A stretch of 64,000 bases of DNA, from contig JAFIEP010000052.1 in assembly GCA_020832495.1 (NCBI GenBank), positions 62,001-126,000 of the forward strand, written 5' to 3'. The notes beneath the pieces were generated by a model. It had not been told where the DNA came from. It saw only the letters and a program-made list of their open reading frames with translations, and made no database searches. Positions 16,762-25,773 of this stretch are shown here, piece by piece. The DNA comes from Acidimicrobiia bacterium (lineage in GTDB: Bacteria > Actinomycetota > Acidimicrobiia > Acidimicrobiales > Acidimicrobilacustridaceae). Each line of letters opens with the position of its first letter. Position 1 is the stretch's first letter. The position numbers were made by a program, and so were the translations under genes.

Positions 16762-18138
16762 GTGCAGATCGTGAACCCCGCCACCGGAGCCGTGCTCGAC
16801 GAGGTGCCCGAGACCACCGTCGACGGGGTGGCCGCCGCCTACGAGACCGCTCGCGCCGGACAGCCGGCCTGGGCGGCGCGACCGCTCCCGGAGCGCATCG
16901 ACGCCGTGCGGCGCTTCGCTGCGTCAGTGGAGGCCCAGCGCGACCAGTTGGCTCCCATCCTCACCGCCGAGACCGGCAAGCCGATTGCTCAGGCCGCCGG
17001 GGAGATCACGGCCACGTTGGCCCGTATCGAGTTCTTCGTGGACCACGTGACCGGGGTGACGGCCGACCAGGTGGTGCACGAGAGCGACGGGCTCCGCGAG
17101 GTGATCCGTCGTGAGCCGCTCGGGGTGGTGGCCAACATCTCGGCGTGGAACTACCCGTGGTTCGTGGGCACCAACGTGTTCGTGCCGGCGCTGCTGTGCG
17201 GCAACGCCGTGCTCTACAAGCCGTCGGAGTACGCCACCCGGACCGGGCTGGCCATTGCGGATCTGTTGCACGCCGCTGGGGTGCCCGAGCCGGTGTTCGC
17301 TGCCCTCCCCGGCGGCGGTGCCACCGGGGCAGCGCTGCTCGACCAACCCATCGACGCCGTGTTCTTCACCGGTTCCCATCCGACGGGGAGGCGTATCGCC
17401 GAGGCCGTCGCCGGTCGCATGGTGAAGGTACAGCTCGAGCTCGGCGGCAAGGACCCGGTGTACGTGGCCGACGACGTCGACGTGACCGCCGCGGCGGCAG
17501 CGTTGGCCGACGGGGCGTTCTACAACAACGGCCAGTCGTGCTGCGCGGTCGAGCGGATCTACGTGCACGAGGCCGTGCACGACGAATTCGTCGAGGCGTT
17601 CGTGGCCGAGGTGGAGCGGTTCGCCATGGGCGACCCCACCGACCCGACCACCTACCTCGGGCCGCTCACCCGGCCACAGCAGGCCGAGGTGCTCGCTGCC
17701 CAGGTGGCCGACGCCGTCGACCGGGGCGCCATCGTGCGCACCGGCGGGGGCGTGCTCGACGACCGAGGGGGTCCCGCCGGCGCCTGGTTCGCCCCCACCG
17801 TGCTCACCGGTGTCGACAACATCATGGTGGTCTTCCGTGAGGAGAGCTTCGGCCCGGTGATCGGCATTGCCTCGGTGCCCGACGACGACGCTGCCGTGGC
17901 CGCCATGGACGACACCGAGTACGGGCTCACCGCCGGGGTGTTCACCACCGACGAGGAGCGGGCCCGCCGGGTGCTCGACCGCCTCGACGTGGGCAGCGCC
18001 TATTGGAACTGCTGCGACCGGGTGAGCCCCACGCTGCCGTGGACCGGTCGACGCCACTCGGGTATCGGCTCGACGCTCTCGGTCGAGGGCATCAGTACGT
18101 TCACGCGGCCGAAGGCGTACCACCTGCGTCGTCCGTGA
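16762..18138 (+). CDS. NAD(P)-dependent aldehyde dehydrogenase
   Basis: A 458-residue ALDH-superfamily enzyme. Visible motifs are the active-site entrance NISAWNYPWFVGTN, cofactor loop FFTGSHPTGRRIAEA, the Glu of QLELGGKDPVYVA and the nucleophilic Cys in NNGQSCCAVERIYVHE. EESFGPVIGIASV is the usual C-terminal motif. I chose GTG at 16762 because GAGGAG lies 8 nt upstream; an earlier GTG at 16732 would add ten basic unconserved residues. It should oxidise the gamma-glutamyl aldehyde produced by the iron dehydrogenase to the acid, which the hydrolase then splits. Confidence 0.92.
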   Translation: MQIVNPATGAVLDEVPETTVDGVAAAYETARAGQPAWAARPLPERIDAVRRFAASVEAQRDQLAPILTAETGKPIAQAAGEITATLARIEFFVDHVTGVTADQVVHESDGLREVIRREPLGVVANISAWNYPWFVGTNVFVPALLCGNAVLYKPSEYATRTGLAIADLLHAAGVPEPVFAALPGGGATGAALLDQPIDAVFFTGSHPTGRRIAEAVAGRMVKVQLELGGKDPVYVADDVDVTAAAAALADGAFYNNGQSCCAVERIYVHEAVHDEFVEAFVAEVERFAMGDPTDPTTYLGPLTRPQQAEVLAAQVADAVDRGAIVRTGGGVLDDRGGPAGAWFAPTVLTGVDNIMVVFREESFGPVIGIASVPDDDAAVAAMDDTEYGLTAGVFTTDEERARRVLDRLDVGSAYWNCCDRVSPTLPWTGRRHSGIGSTLSVEGISTFTRPKAYHLRRP

Positions 18139-18196
18139 CCGCACCGTCCGCAGGGTGAACCGCCGTGGGTGGCACCAAACTCTCCCACCATGGTCG

Positions 18197-18202
18197 TAGA
18201 CT
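18197..18202 (+). promoter_or_regulatory. -10-like box TAGACT before vapB-like gene
   Basis: TAGACT with six bases to the GTG at 18209, the 12-nt leaderless spacing. No clear -35 was identified. Confidence 0.45.
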
Positions 18203-18208
18203 AGGGGC

Positions 18209-18484
18209 GTGCCCCGTGGGAACCCCTCGCCGAAGATGGCCATCACGGTCGACCCCGACGTGCACGCCAAGGTGCTCGACGCTGCGGCTCGTGAGGGCAC
18301 GAGTGTCTCGGCCTGGATGACCGAAGCGGCCCGTCGAGCGCTCGTGGTGGCCGACGGGCTGGCAGCCGTCGCCGAGTGGGAGCGGGCCAACGGCGCCTTC
18401 ACCCCCGAGGAGCTGGCCGAGGCTCGTCTCCGGGTGGCCGAGGAACTCGCTGCCAGCGCTCCCGGCGTCAGCGACCACGCGTGA
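18209..18484 (+). CDS. VapB-like antitoxin
   Basis: A 91-residue protein with an N-terminal ribbon-helix-helix-like region (KMAITVDPDVHAKVLDAAA, then GTSVSAWMTEAARRAL) and an acidic C-terminal helix (FTPEELAEARLRVAEEL) suited to wrapping a toxin. The next gene encodes a PIN-domain protein and overlaps it as GTGA, the normal arrangement of a type II toxin-antitoxin operon in which the antitoxin is first. It would repress its own promoter and neutralise the RNase. The start is GTG at 18209, supported by the -10 box spacing. Confidence 0.82.
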   Translation: MPRGNPSPKMAITVDPDVHAKVLDAAAREGTSVSAWMTEAARRALVVADGLAAVAEWERANGAFTPEELAEARLRVAEELAASAPGVSDHA

Positions 18485-18861
18485 CGACGTTGTACGACGC
18501 CGGCGTACTGATCGCCGCCGATGGCAACGACCGGACCGTGTGGGCGCAGCACCGTGCCCGACTCGAGATCGGTCTGGTGCCCGTCACCACGGCGCCCGTG
18601 GTGGCCCAAGCCAGCCGGTCCGACCGTCAGGTGCAACTGCGACGGTTCCTCCGAGGGTGCGATGTGATCGCCTTCCACGGCGACCACGCGCACGTCGTGG
18701 GTGACCTGCTGGCCAGGTCGTCGTCGAACGACGTGGTGGACGCCCACGTTGTCGTCGCCGCATCTGAGGGTGGCGCGGTGGTGCTCACCGACGATCTCGA
18801 CGACATCAGGGCGCTGGCAGCACTCGTCGTGCCACCGGTCGTCGTGCGTGGTCTCGCCTGA
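18481..18861 (+). CDS. PIN-domain ribonuclease toxin, VapC-like
   Basis: A 126-residue PIN protein. Acidic metal ligands are seen in TLYDAGVLIAAD (first Asp), in NDVVDAHVVVAA (third Asp) and in VLTDDLDDIRAL near the C-terminus. VTTAPVVAQASR corresponds to the segment that normally supplies the conserved Glu; here that position reads Ala-Gln, so the second ligand is uncertain. Such proteins cleave tRNA or other RNA when freed from VapB. The GTG start overlaps the antitoxin stop by 4 nt. A longer frame begins at 18376, but it is antitoxin sequence read out of frame. Confidence 0.82.
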   Translation: MTTLYDAGVLIAADGNDRTVWAQHRARLEIGLVPVTTAPVVAQASRSDRQVQLRRFLRGCDVIAFHGDHAHVVGDLLARSSSNDVVDAHVVVAASEGGAVVLTDDLDDIRALAALVVPPVVVRGLA

Positions 18862-19006
18862 GATCCGCACGAGCCACGAGCCGCGAGCCCGAGCTTCGGG
18901 CCGCGCCTCGGTCGATCGTCCGGGGGCCTCTGGCGTCTCGGTGCGCACCGTGTGCCGCCGTCGTCGGTGTGATGGTGTGCCGTCAGGCTCATTCGGGGAC
19001 CGGCGA

Positions 19007-19012
19007 TAAGGT
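19007..19012 (+). promoter_or_regulatory. -10-like box TAAGGT, leaderless spacing
   Basis: TAAGGT, six bases, then ATG at 19019. It belongs to the set with a 12-nt spacing from first base to start codon. Confidence 0.4.
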
Positions 19013-19018
19013 GCATCC

Positions 19019-19318
19019 ATGTCGATCCCCACTGCGCCGGTCGTGGCCGGTTCCCTCATCGGCGGCTACCTGGTGGCCCGTGAGAGTGGCGTGCGCCCTC
19101 TCGGTGGGGTGGTGCTGGCTGCGGGCGTCGGCTGGTCGGCCACCCGTTGGTACCGCACGGGGGGTGCTCCGGTGGCCGCCGCGCTGACCACCGTGACCCT
19201 CGGCGGGTTCGGTGGTTCGCATCCGCTGGCCAAGAAGATCGGGGCGTGGCCGTCGGTGCTGTCGGTCAGCGCTGTGTCGGCCGGGGCCGCCTGGTTGCTG
19301 TCCGACCGCCACCGCTGA
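19019..19318 (+). CDS. Small multi-pass membrane protein (99 aa)
   Basis: The protein has about three hydrophobic helices: APVVAGSLIGGYLVARESG, PLGGVVLAAGVGWSATRW and a C-terminal segment VLSVSAVSAGAAWLL. A glycine-rich loop TLGGFGGSHPLAKKIG separates the last two. No catalytic motif or named family is recognised. It is monocistronic between the VapBC pair and the convergent SLH protein gene. The start is ATG at 19019, consistent with the -10 box 12 nt upstream. Confidence 0.65.
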   Translation: MSIPTAPVVAGSLIGGYLVARESGVRPLGGVVLAAGVGWSATRWYRTGGAPVAAALTTVTLGGFGGSHPLAKKIGAWPSVLSVSAVSAGAAWLLSDRHR

Positions 19319-19340
19319 GGTCCCTCGCTCCAGCTCTCGC

Positions 19341-19376
19341 GCCAGCGCCAACGCCAACGCCAACGCCAACGCCAGC
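19341..19376. repeat. Hexanucleotide tandem repeat (GCCARC)6
   Basis: Six consecutive units: GCCAGC, four GCCAAC, GCCAGC. It lies in the 119-bp convergent gap between the small membrane protein gene and the giant SLH gene. It is in no annotated frame, so length variation would not change a protein. Confidence 0.8.
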
Positions 19377-19437
19377 GCAGTGCGGATGCGGACGCTTCGG
19401 CGCAGTCAGGAGCGCTGCCGCGCCGCGCGCCGAGAGC

Positions 19438-22400
19438 TCAGGGGTCGCCGGGTTGCCGTTCGACGGCGCCGATGTCGCAACCGGTGCTTTGGGGGCGTTC
19501 GACGCCGCGTTGGTCGGCGCGGGTGGTGTCGTCGCACAGCTCGGGGGTGTCGGCGGGGATGGCGTCGACGGCCGGTGAGGTGGCGGCGGGCACCATGGTG
19601 GGGGTGGGTCCGCCGTGGTCGCCGAGCGGGCCGAGCTGCGGGTCCGTGTCGGCAAGGTCGGTTGGGTGGTCCAGCCCGCACGTGTCGTCGGATGACAGGT
19701 TGTAGCCGAGGGACGTGATGTGCTGGGCGCCGTGGCAGACGGGGCCGTCGCCGGTGCCGGCGATGATGGAGGCGGTGATGGTGGTCGGTTGCCACACCAG
19801 GAGCTGCTCGGCCCAGGTGTCGTGACTGGTCGTGTTGCCGGCGATGGTGCTGTGCTCGATGATGGTCGGCAGGTCGGTAAAGATGCCGCCCACCCCCCGG
19901 CCTTCGTTGCTGGCGATTGTGCTGTTGCGGAGCAGCAGCGCGCCTGTGGAGCCGGAGCCGTACGACCGCTCTGCTGCAATGGCGGGCCCGCCACCGGCGT
20001 TGTGGACGACGCTGGTGGTGTCGATGATGACCTGCGGGTCGTACAGGGCGACTGCTGCACCGTGACCGTTGATGTTGTGGGCCACGGTGCTGTTCCGCAG
20101 CTCGAGCGCTGCCCCGATCAGGAAGATCGCCCCTCCCTCCTCGTCGGCTTCGTTGTGGCTGATGACGGTGTCCTCGATGATCAACTCGACGTCGCCGAGG
20201 GCGCTGACGCCGCCGCCGGTCTGCTCCGAGTCGCCTGTGGTCTCACCGTTGTGGCTGATGGTGCTGTCGATGATGTGGACGGTCACGGTGTTGCTGGCGC
20301 TCCCCTCGCCCCAGACGGACAGCCCACCGCCGTAGCCGTTCATGAGCTCGATGTCGGAGAGTCGGTTGTGGGTGAGGGTGAGTCGTTCGGCGACGAGGTG
20401 GCCGTCGTGGGTGGCCAGCCCGCCACCGGAGGTCTCCATCCACGACGTGTGGACGACTTCGCCGAACAGGTTGTCGGTGATGGTGACGTCGGTGAGGGTG
20501 AGGGTGCCGGGGCTGTGGTGGTAGATGCCGCCGCCGCCGTAGTAGCCGGCGTCGCCGCCGGTGATGGTGAGGCCCGAGATGGTGACGTCGCCTTGGTGGA
20601 TGTGCAGGGGTCGGTCGGTGCGGTTGGCGTCGAGGGTGACGTCGGGGCCGTCGATGGTGAGGTCGTCGAAGATGTCGAGGTCGCCGTAGGCGTTGGTGTC
20701 GTCGTGGTCCCATTCGTCTTCGCCGTCGTGGGGCCGGTCGAGGGTGACGGTGTCGATGTGGGGGGCGAAGCGGACGGTGTGGTGGCCGTCGGTGGCGTTG
20801 GCCTCGTCGACGGCGGCGCGCAGCGTGCAGTTGCCGGCAGTGTCGGCACAGACGCCGTCACCGGGGTTGGCGGCCACGCTGTCGCCGGGGTGGTCGACGA
20901 CGAGGACGGGCTGTTCGCGTTCGACGGCGCCGATGTCACAGCCGGCGCCCTGTGGCCGTGCGACGCCGCGCTGGTCGGCGGGGGTGGTGTTGTCGCACAG
21001 CTCGGGGGTGCCGGCGGGGATGGCGTCGACGGCCGGTGAGGTGGCGGCGGGCACCATGGTGGGGGTGGGTCCGCCGTGGTCATCGAGTGGGCCGAGGTGG
21101 GGGTCGGTGTCGACCAGGTCGGTGGGCTGGTCGAGCCCGCAGGTGTCGTCGGACGACAGGTTGTAGCCGGCAGAGGTGATGTGCTGGCCGCCGTGGCAGA
21201 CAGGGCCGACGCCGCCAAGGATCGAGGTGGCGACGGTGGTCGGAGCCCCGGCCAACAAGGCGCTGGCCTGGCCGGTGGTATCGGTGTTGGCGGCGATGGT
21301 GCTGTGCTCGATGGTCGTGGGGACGTAGCTGGCCAGGATGATGTTGGTCGTGGCGTTGTGGGCGATGGTGGAGTTGCGCACCACGAGCGCACCGCTCCCG
21401 TCGAGTTCTCTTTCGACGATGAGCGCGCCGCCGTGGGGACCGTTGTCCACGATGCTGGTCCGTTCGATGAGCGTGGTCGTGCCGTAGAGGTCAATGGTCG
21501 CACCGGTGGCCTGACCGGTGTGGTGGGAAACGATGCTGTCTCGGAGCACCAGGCTCGTGTCGCCGATCCCGAAGATGGCGGGTGCATCCGTCGCCTTGTT
21601 GTGGCTGATCGTCGTGCCCTCGATGGTCACGTCGACGGTGCCACCGAAGTGGAGCCCTCCGCCGGTGCGGTAGGCACCGCCGTTGGGTCCGTCCCCGTTG
21701 TGGCTGATGGTGCTGTTGGTGATGTGCACGGTCGTCGCATCGGTGGGGTCGAGCCCCCAGATGGACAGGCCGCCCCCGATGGCGTCCAGTTGATCGTCGA
21801 TGCTGGAGGTCCGGTTGTGCGTGAGCGTGAGATGGTCGGCCACGAGGTGGCCGTCGTGGAGCGCGATGGCTCCGCCGGACTCCCAGCTTCGGTCTGCAGA
21901 CACCTCGCCGTAGCGGTTGTCGGTGACGGTGACGTGGGTGAGGGCGAGGGTGCCGGGGCTGTGGTGGGAGATACCGCCGCCGCCGTAGTAGCCGGCGTCG
22001 CCGCCGGTGATGGTGAGGCCCGAGATGGTGACGTCGCCTTGGTGGATGTGCAGGGCGCGGTCGGTGCGGTTGGCGTCGAGGGTGACGTCGGTACCGTCGA
22101 TGGTGAGGTCGTCGGTGATGTCGAGGTCGCCGTAGGTGTTGGTGTCGTCGTGGTCCCATTCGTCTTCGCCGATGACCGGCCGGTCGAGGGTGACGGTGGT
22201 GATGTGGGGGGCGAAGCGGACGGTGTGGTGGCCGTCGGTGGCGTTGGCCTCGTCGACGGCGGCGCGCAGGGTGCAGTTGCCGGCAGCGTCGGCACAGATG
22301 CCGTCACCGGGGTTGGCAGCCACGCTGTCGCCGGGATGGTTGACGACGAGCACCCCTGGTTCGTGGTGTGCGGCGTCGGTGAGGTCCCACAGGCGGTGGA

Positions 22401-22869
22401 GGAAGGCGGCCATGGCTTGGCGGCTGACGGGGTTGGTGGGTGCGAAGGTGCCGTCGGGGAAGCCGGTGGTGATGCCGGTGGCGGCGAGCCATGCGATGTC
22501 GTCGTGGAAGGGGTGGTCGGCGGGGACGTCGGTGAAGGTCGGGGTGGGGTCGTCGAGGGGTGGGTCGGGGAGGTCGGTGAGGTCCCACAGGCGGTGGAGG
22601 AAGGCGGCCATGGCTTGGCGGCTGACGGGGTTGGTGGGTGCGAAGGTGCCGTCGGGGTAGCCGGTGGTGATGCCGGTGGCGGCGAGCCATGCGATGTCGT
22701 CGTGGAAGGGGTGGTCGGCGGGGACGTCGGTGAAGGTGGGGGCGGGGTCGTCGTCGGCGACGCCCGGCGTGGTGGTCAGGCCGATGAGCAACGCCGCGCA
22801 AGCCACGAGGGTTGCCCAGCGGGAGGCAGATGGTTTCGTTGTGGCGGCCACGCCGCGTTCACCGTCCAT
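19438..22869 (-). CDS. Giant secreted protein: two SLH repeats plus duplicated beta-helix modules
   Basis: A 1143-residue exported protein. A signal peptide spans about residues 18-38 (core TLVACAALLIGL, cleavage near PGVA/DDD). Two nearly identical S-layer-homology repeats follow (from ~46 and ~112), each with FTDVPADHPFHDDIAWLAA and NPVSRQAMAAFLHRLWDLTD. Two ~487-residue parallel beta-helix modules come next. Each opens with NCTLRAAVDEANATDGHHTV (CSLREAV-like repeat start), continues with ISGLTITGGDAGYYGGGGI and short polymorphic coils, and closes with DQRGV and CDIGAVE. It is probably cell-surface bound through the SLH repeats, with the helices as adhesin- or carbohydrate-binding-like surfaces. 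I chose ATG at 22869 to place the signal peptide at the N-terminus; the frame is open to 22995. Confidence 0.85.
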   Translation of the reverse strand: MDGERGVAATTKPSASRWATLVACAALLIGLTTTPGVADDDPAPTFTDVPADHPFHDDIAWLAATGITTGYPDGTFAPTNPVSRQAMAAFLHRLWDLTDLPDPPLDDPTPTFTDVPADHPFHDDIAWLAATGITTGFPDGTFAPTNPVSRQAMAAFLHRLWDLTDAAHHEPGVLVVNHPGDSVAANPGDGICADAAGNCTLRAAVDEANATDGHHTVRFAPHITTVTLDRPVIGEDEWDHDDTNTYGDLDITDDLTIDGTDVTLDANRTDRALHIHQGDVTISGLTITGGDAGYYGGGGISHHSPGTLALTHVTVTDNRYGEVSADRSWESGGAIALHDGHLVADHLTLTHNRTSSIDDQLDAIGGGLSIWGLDPTDATTVHITNSTISHNGDGPNGGAYRTGGGLHFGGTVDVTIEGTTISHNKATDAPAIFGIGDTSLVLRDSIVSHHTGQATGATIDLYGTTTLIERTSIVDNGPHGGALIVERELDGSGALVVRNSTIAHNATTNIILASYVPTTIEHSTIAANTDTTGQASALLAGAPTTVATSILGGVGPVCHGGQHITSAGYNLSSDDTCGLDQPTDLVDTDPHLGPLDDHGGPTPTMVPAATSPAVDAIPAGTPELCDNTTPADQRGVARPQGAGCDIGAVEREQPVLVVDHPGDSVAANPGDGVCADTAGNCTLRAAVDEANATDGHHTVRFAPHIDTVTLDRPHDGEDEWDHDDTNAYGDLDIFDDLTIDGPDVTLDANRTDRPLHIHQGDVTISGLTITGGDAGYYGGGGIYHHSPGTLTLTDVTITDNLFGEVVHTSWMETSGGGLATHDGHLVAERLTLTHNRLSDIELMNGYGGGLSVWGEGSASNTVTVHIIDSTISHNGETTGDSEQTGGGVSALGDVELIIEDTVISHNEADEEGGAIFLIGAALELRNSTVAHNINGHGAAVALYDPQVIIDTTSVVHNAGGGPAIAAERSYGSGSTGALLLRNSTIASNEGRGVGGIFTDLPTIIEHSTIAGNTTSHDTWAEQLLVWQPTTITASIIAGTGDGPVCHGAQHITSLGYNLSSDDTCGLDHPTDLADTDPQLGPLGDHGGPTPTMVPAATSPAVDAIPADTPELCDDTTRADQRGVERPQSTGCDIGAVERQPGDP
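19458..22379 (-). repeat. 1461-bp tandem duplication encoding two beta-helix modules
   Basis: Corresponding sites (for example GTTCGACGGCGCCGATGTC at 19458 and 20919) are 1461 bp apart, or 487 codons. Long near-identical blocks occur at both ends of each unit, for example around 20480-20900 versus 21920-22340. The central coil-coding part has diverged. This is a recent in-frame duplication or gene-conversion pair. Confidence 0.8.
22381..22750 (-). repeat. 198-bp tandem duplication encoding two SLH repeats
   Basis: The block beginning GAGGTCCCACAGGCGG at 22381 recurs at 22579, a 198-bp (66-codon) period. The copies are almost identical for ~170 bp, differing for example at GGGAAGCC versus GGGTAGCC. 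It encodes the two SLH repeats of the giant protein. Confidence 0.85.
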
Positions 22870-23030
22870 GTCGACTCCACAGGTCCGCGGTCGACGACCC
22901 GCCGACGCGCCACGGGCGATGCAGTGTGTGCGGCGCACCGCCGCTGGGACTCTACATTCGTCGCTGAGTGGCATGCCGGTCGGTTCCATGTCCACGGACC
23001 GACCGCCGTTCGGGCAGCGCGTCGTCCGCG

Positions 23031-23240
23031 TCAGCGCATCCCAGCTACGTCGTAGCCGGCCTCGTCGATAGCGGCACGGACGGCGTCGTCGCTGGCGTCG
23101 CCGCTGACCGTCACCGTGCGGCTGGCAACGTCGACGGTCACGCGCTCGACTCCGGTCACGGGGGCCACCTCACCTTCGATGGCTGCCTTGCAGTGGTCGC
23201 ACGAGATGCCCGGGACCTCGTAGGTGCGCACGGTGGTCAT
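23031..23240 (-). CDS. copZ: Copper chaperone, HMA domain (CopZ)
   Basis: A 69-residue heavy-metal-associated domain with the Cu(I)-binding motif [13 protein letters not shown] near residue 11 and the usual beta-alpha-beta-beta-alpha-beta pattern. It carries cytosolic Cu(I) to the exporter CopA. Its ATG overlaps the stop of copA as ATGA, so the pair is co-translated from the CsoR-type promoter upstream of copA. Confidence 0.93.
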   Translation of the reverse strand: MTTVRTYEVPGISCDHCKAAIEGEVAPVTGVERVTVDVASRTVTVSGDASDDAVRAAIDEAGYDVAGMR

Positions 23241-25663
23241 GTGAGCGTCCTCTCTGGTTGGTGATGGGGAGCGTCTGCCACGGCGCTGTCGAGCGACTCG
23301 GCTCGGCGCACGCTGCGGAACCGGCGGAGGCGCAGACTGTTGGTCACCACGAACACCGAGGACATGCCCATGGCACCAGCGGCGATCATGGGATTGAGGA
23401 CGCCGAAGGCGGCCAGGGGAATGGCGGCGGTGTTGTAGGCGAACGCCCAGAACAGGTTGCCCTTGATGGTGGCCAGCGTGCGTCGGGACAAGGCGATGGC
23501 GTCGGCCGCCGCTCGCAGGTCGCCGCTCACCAACGTCAGGTCGGAGGCCTCCATGGCCACGTCGGTGCCGGTGCCGATGGCGATGCCCAGATCCGCAGTT
23601 GCCAATGCCGGTGCGTCGTTGATGCCGTCGCCGATCATGGCCACCTGGCGGCCGCTGGCCTGCACCTGGCGCAGGTGCGTCACTTTGTCCTCCGGAAGGG
23701 CGCCGGCCACCACGGTGGTGATGCCGACCTGGCGGGCCACCGCCTCGGCGGTGGTGGCGTTGTCACCGCTCACCAGGTGGACGTCGAGGCCGAGCGCTTC
23801 CAGGGAACGGACGGCCTCGGTGCTGGTGGGCTTCAGGCGGTCGGCCACCACCAGCGCGGCGCGGGCCACCAGCGGGTGGTCACCCCCGGTGTTGGTGTCC
23901 GACGAAACGCCGAACGCGCCGCCGGGCAGGTCGCCGTCGGCAGGCACACCCGACGGCGTGGCAGCCGCCCAGCCGACGAACACGGTGGTATGGCCGTCGG
24001 CCTCCGCCGCGCTGGCCGCTGCTTCGACCGGCGCCGGCACCTCGTCGAACAGGCGTCGCTGACCGACGGCGGTGGACACGCCGTCGACGAGGCCCCGCAC
24101 GCCGGCCCCGGGCAGGTTCTGGAACCCGTCCACCGTCGGGAGTGCGAGTCCACGGTCCCGGGCGGCGTCGGCGATGGCGCGGGCGATGGGATGCTCGGAA
24201 CGGTCCTCCAGCGCGGCCGCTCGGGCGAGCGCCTCGAGGGACGCCGAATCGGCATCGCTCGTCGGCGTCGGGTCGATGCGCACGCCCACCAGCGACATCT
24301 GGCCCTCGGTGAGGGTGCCGGTCTTGTCGAGCACGGCCACCTCGACGGCCCGGGTCTGTTCCAGCACGGCACCACCGCGGATGATGATCCCGAGCTGGGC
24401 GGCCCGACCGGTGCCCACCATGATGGCGGTGGGCGTGGCCAGCCCCAGCGCACAGGGGCAGGCGATGATGAGCACCGCCACCGCGGCGGTGAACGCCTCC
24501 TCGGCGCTGTGGCCGGTGACCAGCCACCCGCCGAGCGTGAGCGCGGCGATGACGAGCACGGTGGGGACGAACACCGCCGACACCCGGTCGACGAGCCGCT
24601 GGACCTTGGCTCGTGATCCCTGGGCTTCCTCGACCAACCGAACGATCTGGGCGAGGGCGGTGTCGGCCCCCACGCGCTGTGCGTCGACGGTCAGGTGGCC
24701 GTTGCCGTTGATGGTGGCGCCGATGACCTCGTCACCGGGCGCGACCTCGACGGGCACCGGCTCTCCGGTGACCATCGACGTGTCGACGGCGCTGTGTCCT
24801 TCGACGATGACCCCGTCGGTGGCGATGCGTTCGCCGGGGCGGACCACGAAACGGTCGCCGACTTCGAGCGACGCCACCGGCACCTCGCTGCCGTCGACCA
24901 GACGCACGGTGTGGGCGCCCAGCCCGGCCAGGGCCCGGATGGCGTCACCCGAGCGGCGGGTGGCCCGGGCCTCGAACCACTTGCCCAACAGGATGAGGGT
25001 GATGATGACGGCTGCGGTCTCGTAGTAGACGTGGGCCACGTCGTCGGCTGCCATGTGGGCCAGACCGTCGTGGTGGGTGGGGTCGGCGGCGCCGAGGAAG
25101 AAGAGCGCCACGGTGGACCACGTCCACGCCGCCACGGTCCCCATGGACACGAGTGTGTCCATGGTGGCGGTGCGGTGGCGGAGGTTGACGAGCGCCGCCC
25201 GGTGGAACCCGGCGCCGGCGTAGAACACCACGGGGGTGGTGAGGACGAACGCCGCCCACTGCCAGCCCTCGAACATGGCGGCGGGCACCATCGAGATGAT
25301 GACCACCGGCACGGTCAGGGCGGCGGCGATGAGCAGGCGACGCTTGAGGTTGGCCAGGCGGCGGTCGGCCATGGCCTCGGCGTCGTCCTCGTCGGGGACG
25401 CTGTAGCCCAACTCGACGATGGTGGTGCGCACCTGGTCGCCGTCGGTGGCGGTCGGATCGAACACCACGCTGGCCCGGGCCGCCGCCAGATTCACGTCGG
25501 CGTCGACCACTCCGTCGAGGCGGGAGAGCTTGCGGCTGATGCGGGTGGCGCAAGCTGCGCAGGTCATGCCCTCGACGGGGAGATCCAGCCGCTGGGTGGT
25601 CTGCTCGCCGCTCTCGTGGGCGGAACGCCCGGCGGCCTGCGGAGCGGAGGGTTCGACGGCCAT
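23237..25663 (-). CDS. copA: Copper-exporting P1B-type ATPase
   Basis: An 808-residue membrane ATPase that pumps Cu(I) out of the cell. One N-terminal HMA domain ([15 protein letters not shown], ~residue 33) is followed by eight predicted membrane helices. The actuator loop has [10 protein letters not shown], the intramembrane site [14 protein letters not shown], the phosphorylation site [11 protein letters not shown], the nucleotide-domain motif [12 protein letters not shown] and the hinge [12 protein letters not shown] linker near 625-650 ([11 protein letters not shown]) looks like a small insertion. ATG at 25663 lies 13 nt after a TATCCT box embedded in a CsoR-type operator. The frame is open to 25804, but this stretch covers the operator. 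Confidence 0.96.
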   Translation of the reverse strand: MAVEPSAPQAAGRSAHESGEQTTQRLDLPVEGMTCAACATRISRKLSRLDGVVDADVNLAAARASVVFDPTATDGDQVRTTIVELGYSVPDEDDAEAMADRRLANLKRRLLIAAALTVPVVIISMVPAAMFEGWQWAAFVLTTPVVFYAGAGFHRAALVNLRHRTATMDTLVSMGTVAAWTWSTVALFFLGAADPTHHDGLAHMAADDVAHVYYETAAVIITLILLGKWFEARATRRSGDAIRALAGLGAHTVRLVDGSEVPVASLEVGDRFVVRPGERIATDGVIVEGHSAVDTSMVTGEPVPVEVAPGDEVIGATINGNGHLTVDAQRVGADTALAQIVRLVEEAQGSRAKVQRLVDRVSAVFVPTVLVIAALTLGGWLVTGHSAEEAFTAAVAVLIIACPCALGLATPTAIMVGTGRAAQLGIIIRGGAVLEQTRAVEVAVLDKTGTLTEGQMSLVGVRIDPTPTSDADSASLEALARAAALEDRSEHPIARAIADAARDRGLALPTVDGFQNLPGAGVRGLVDGVSTAVGQRRLFDEVPAPVEAAASAAEADGHTTVFVGWAAATPSGVPADGDLPGGAFGVSSDTNTGGDHPLVARAALVVADRLKPTSTEAVRSLEALGLDVHLVSGDNATTAEAVARQVGITTVVAGALPEDKVTHLRQVQASGRQVAMIGDGINDAPALATADLGIAIGTGTDVAMEASDLTLVSGDLRAAADAIALSRRTLATIKGNLFWAFAYNTAAIPLAAFGVLNPMIAAGAMGMSSVFVVTNSLRLRRFRSVRRAESLDSAVADAPHHQPERTLT

Positions 25664-25671
25664 GTCTGAAA

Positions 25672-25690
25672 GGATACCCCCCCATCCTAT
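25672..25690. promoter_or_regulatory. CsoR-type operator in the copA promoter
   Basis: GGATACCCCCCCATCCTAT differs at only two of 19 positions from the site overlapping the csoR start codon. The C-tract flanked by ATA/TAT ends is characteristic of CsoR/RcnR operators. Read on the minus strand, the likely -10 TATCCT is inside it, so CsoR binding would block copA-copZ until Cu(I) releases it. Confidence 0.75.
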
Positions 25691-25773
25691 CGACGCCAAC
25701 CGAGCGGCCTCGGGGGAGGCGGGGACGAGGTCGCCGATCGTTGGTCGGTCTGCCACGGTACGCTGCGCAGTTG

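Noticed and set aside
19341-19376. GCCAAC repeats as a possible CRISPR array
   Set aside because: Units are 6 bp and contiguous with no spacers; this is a simple tandem repeat.
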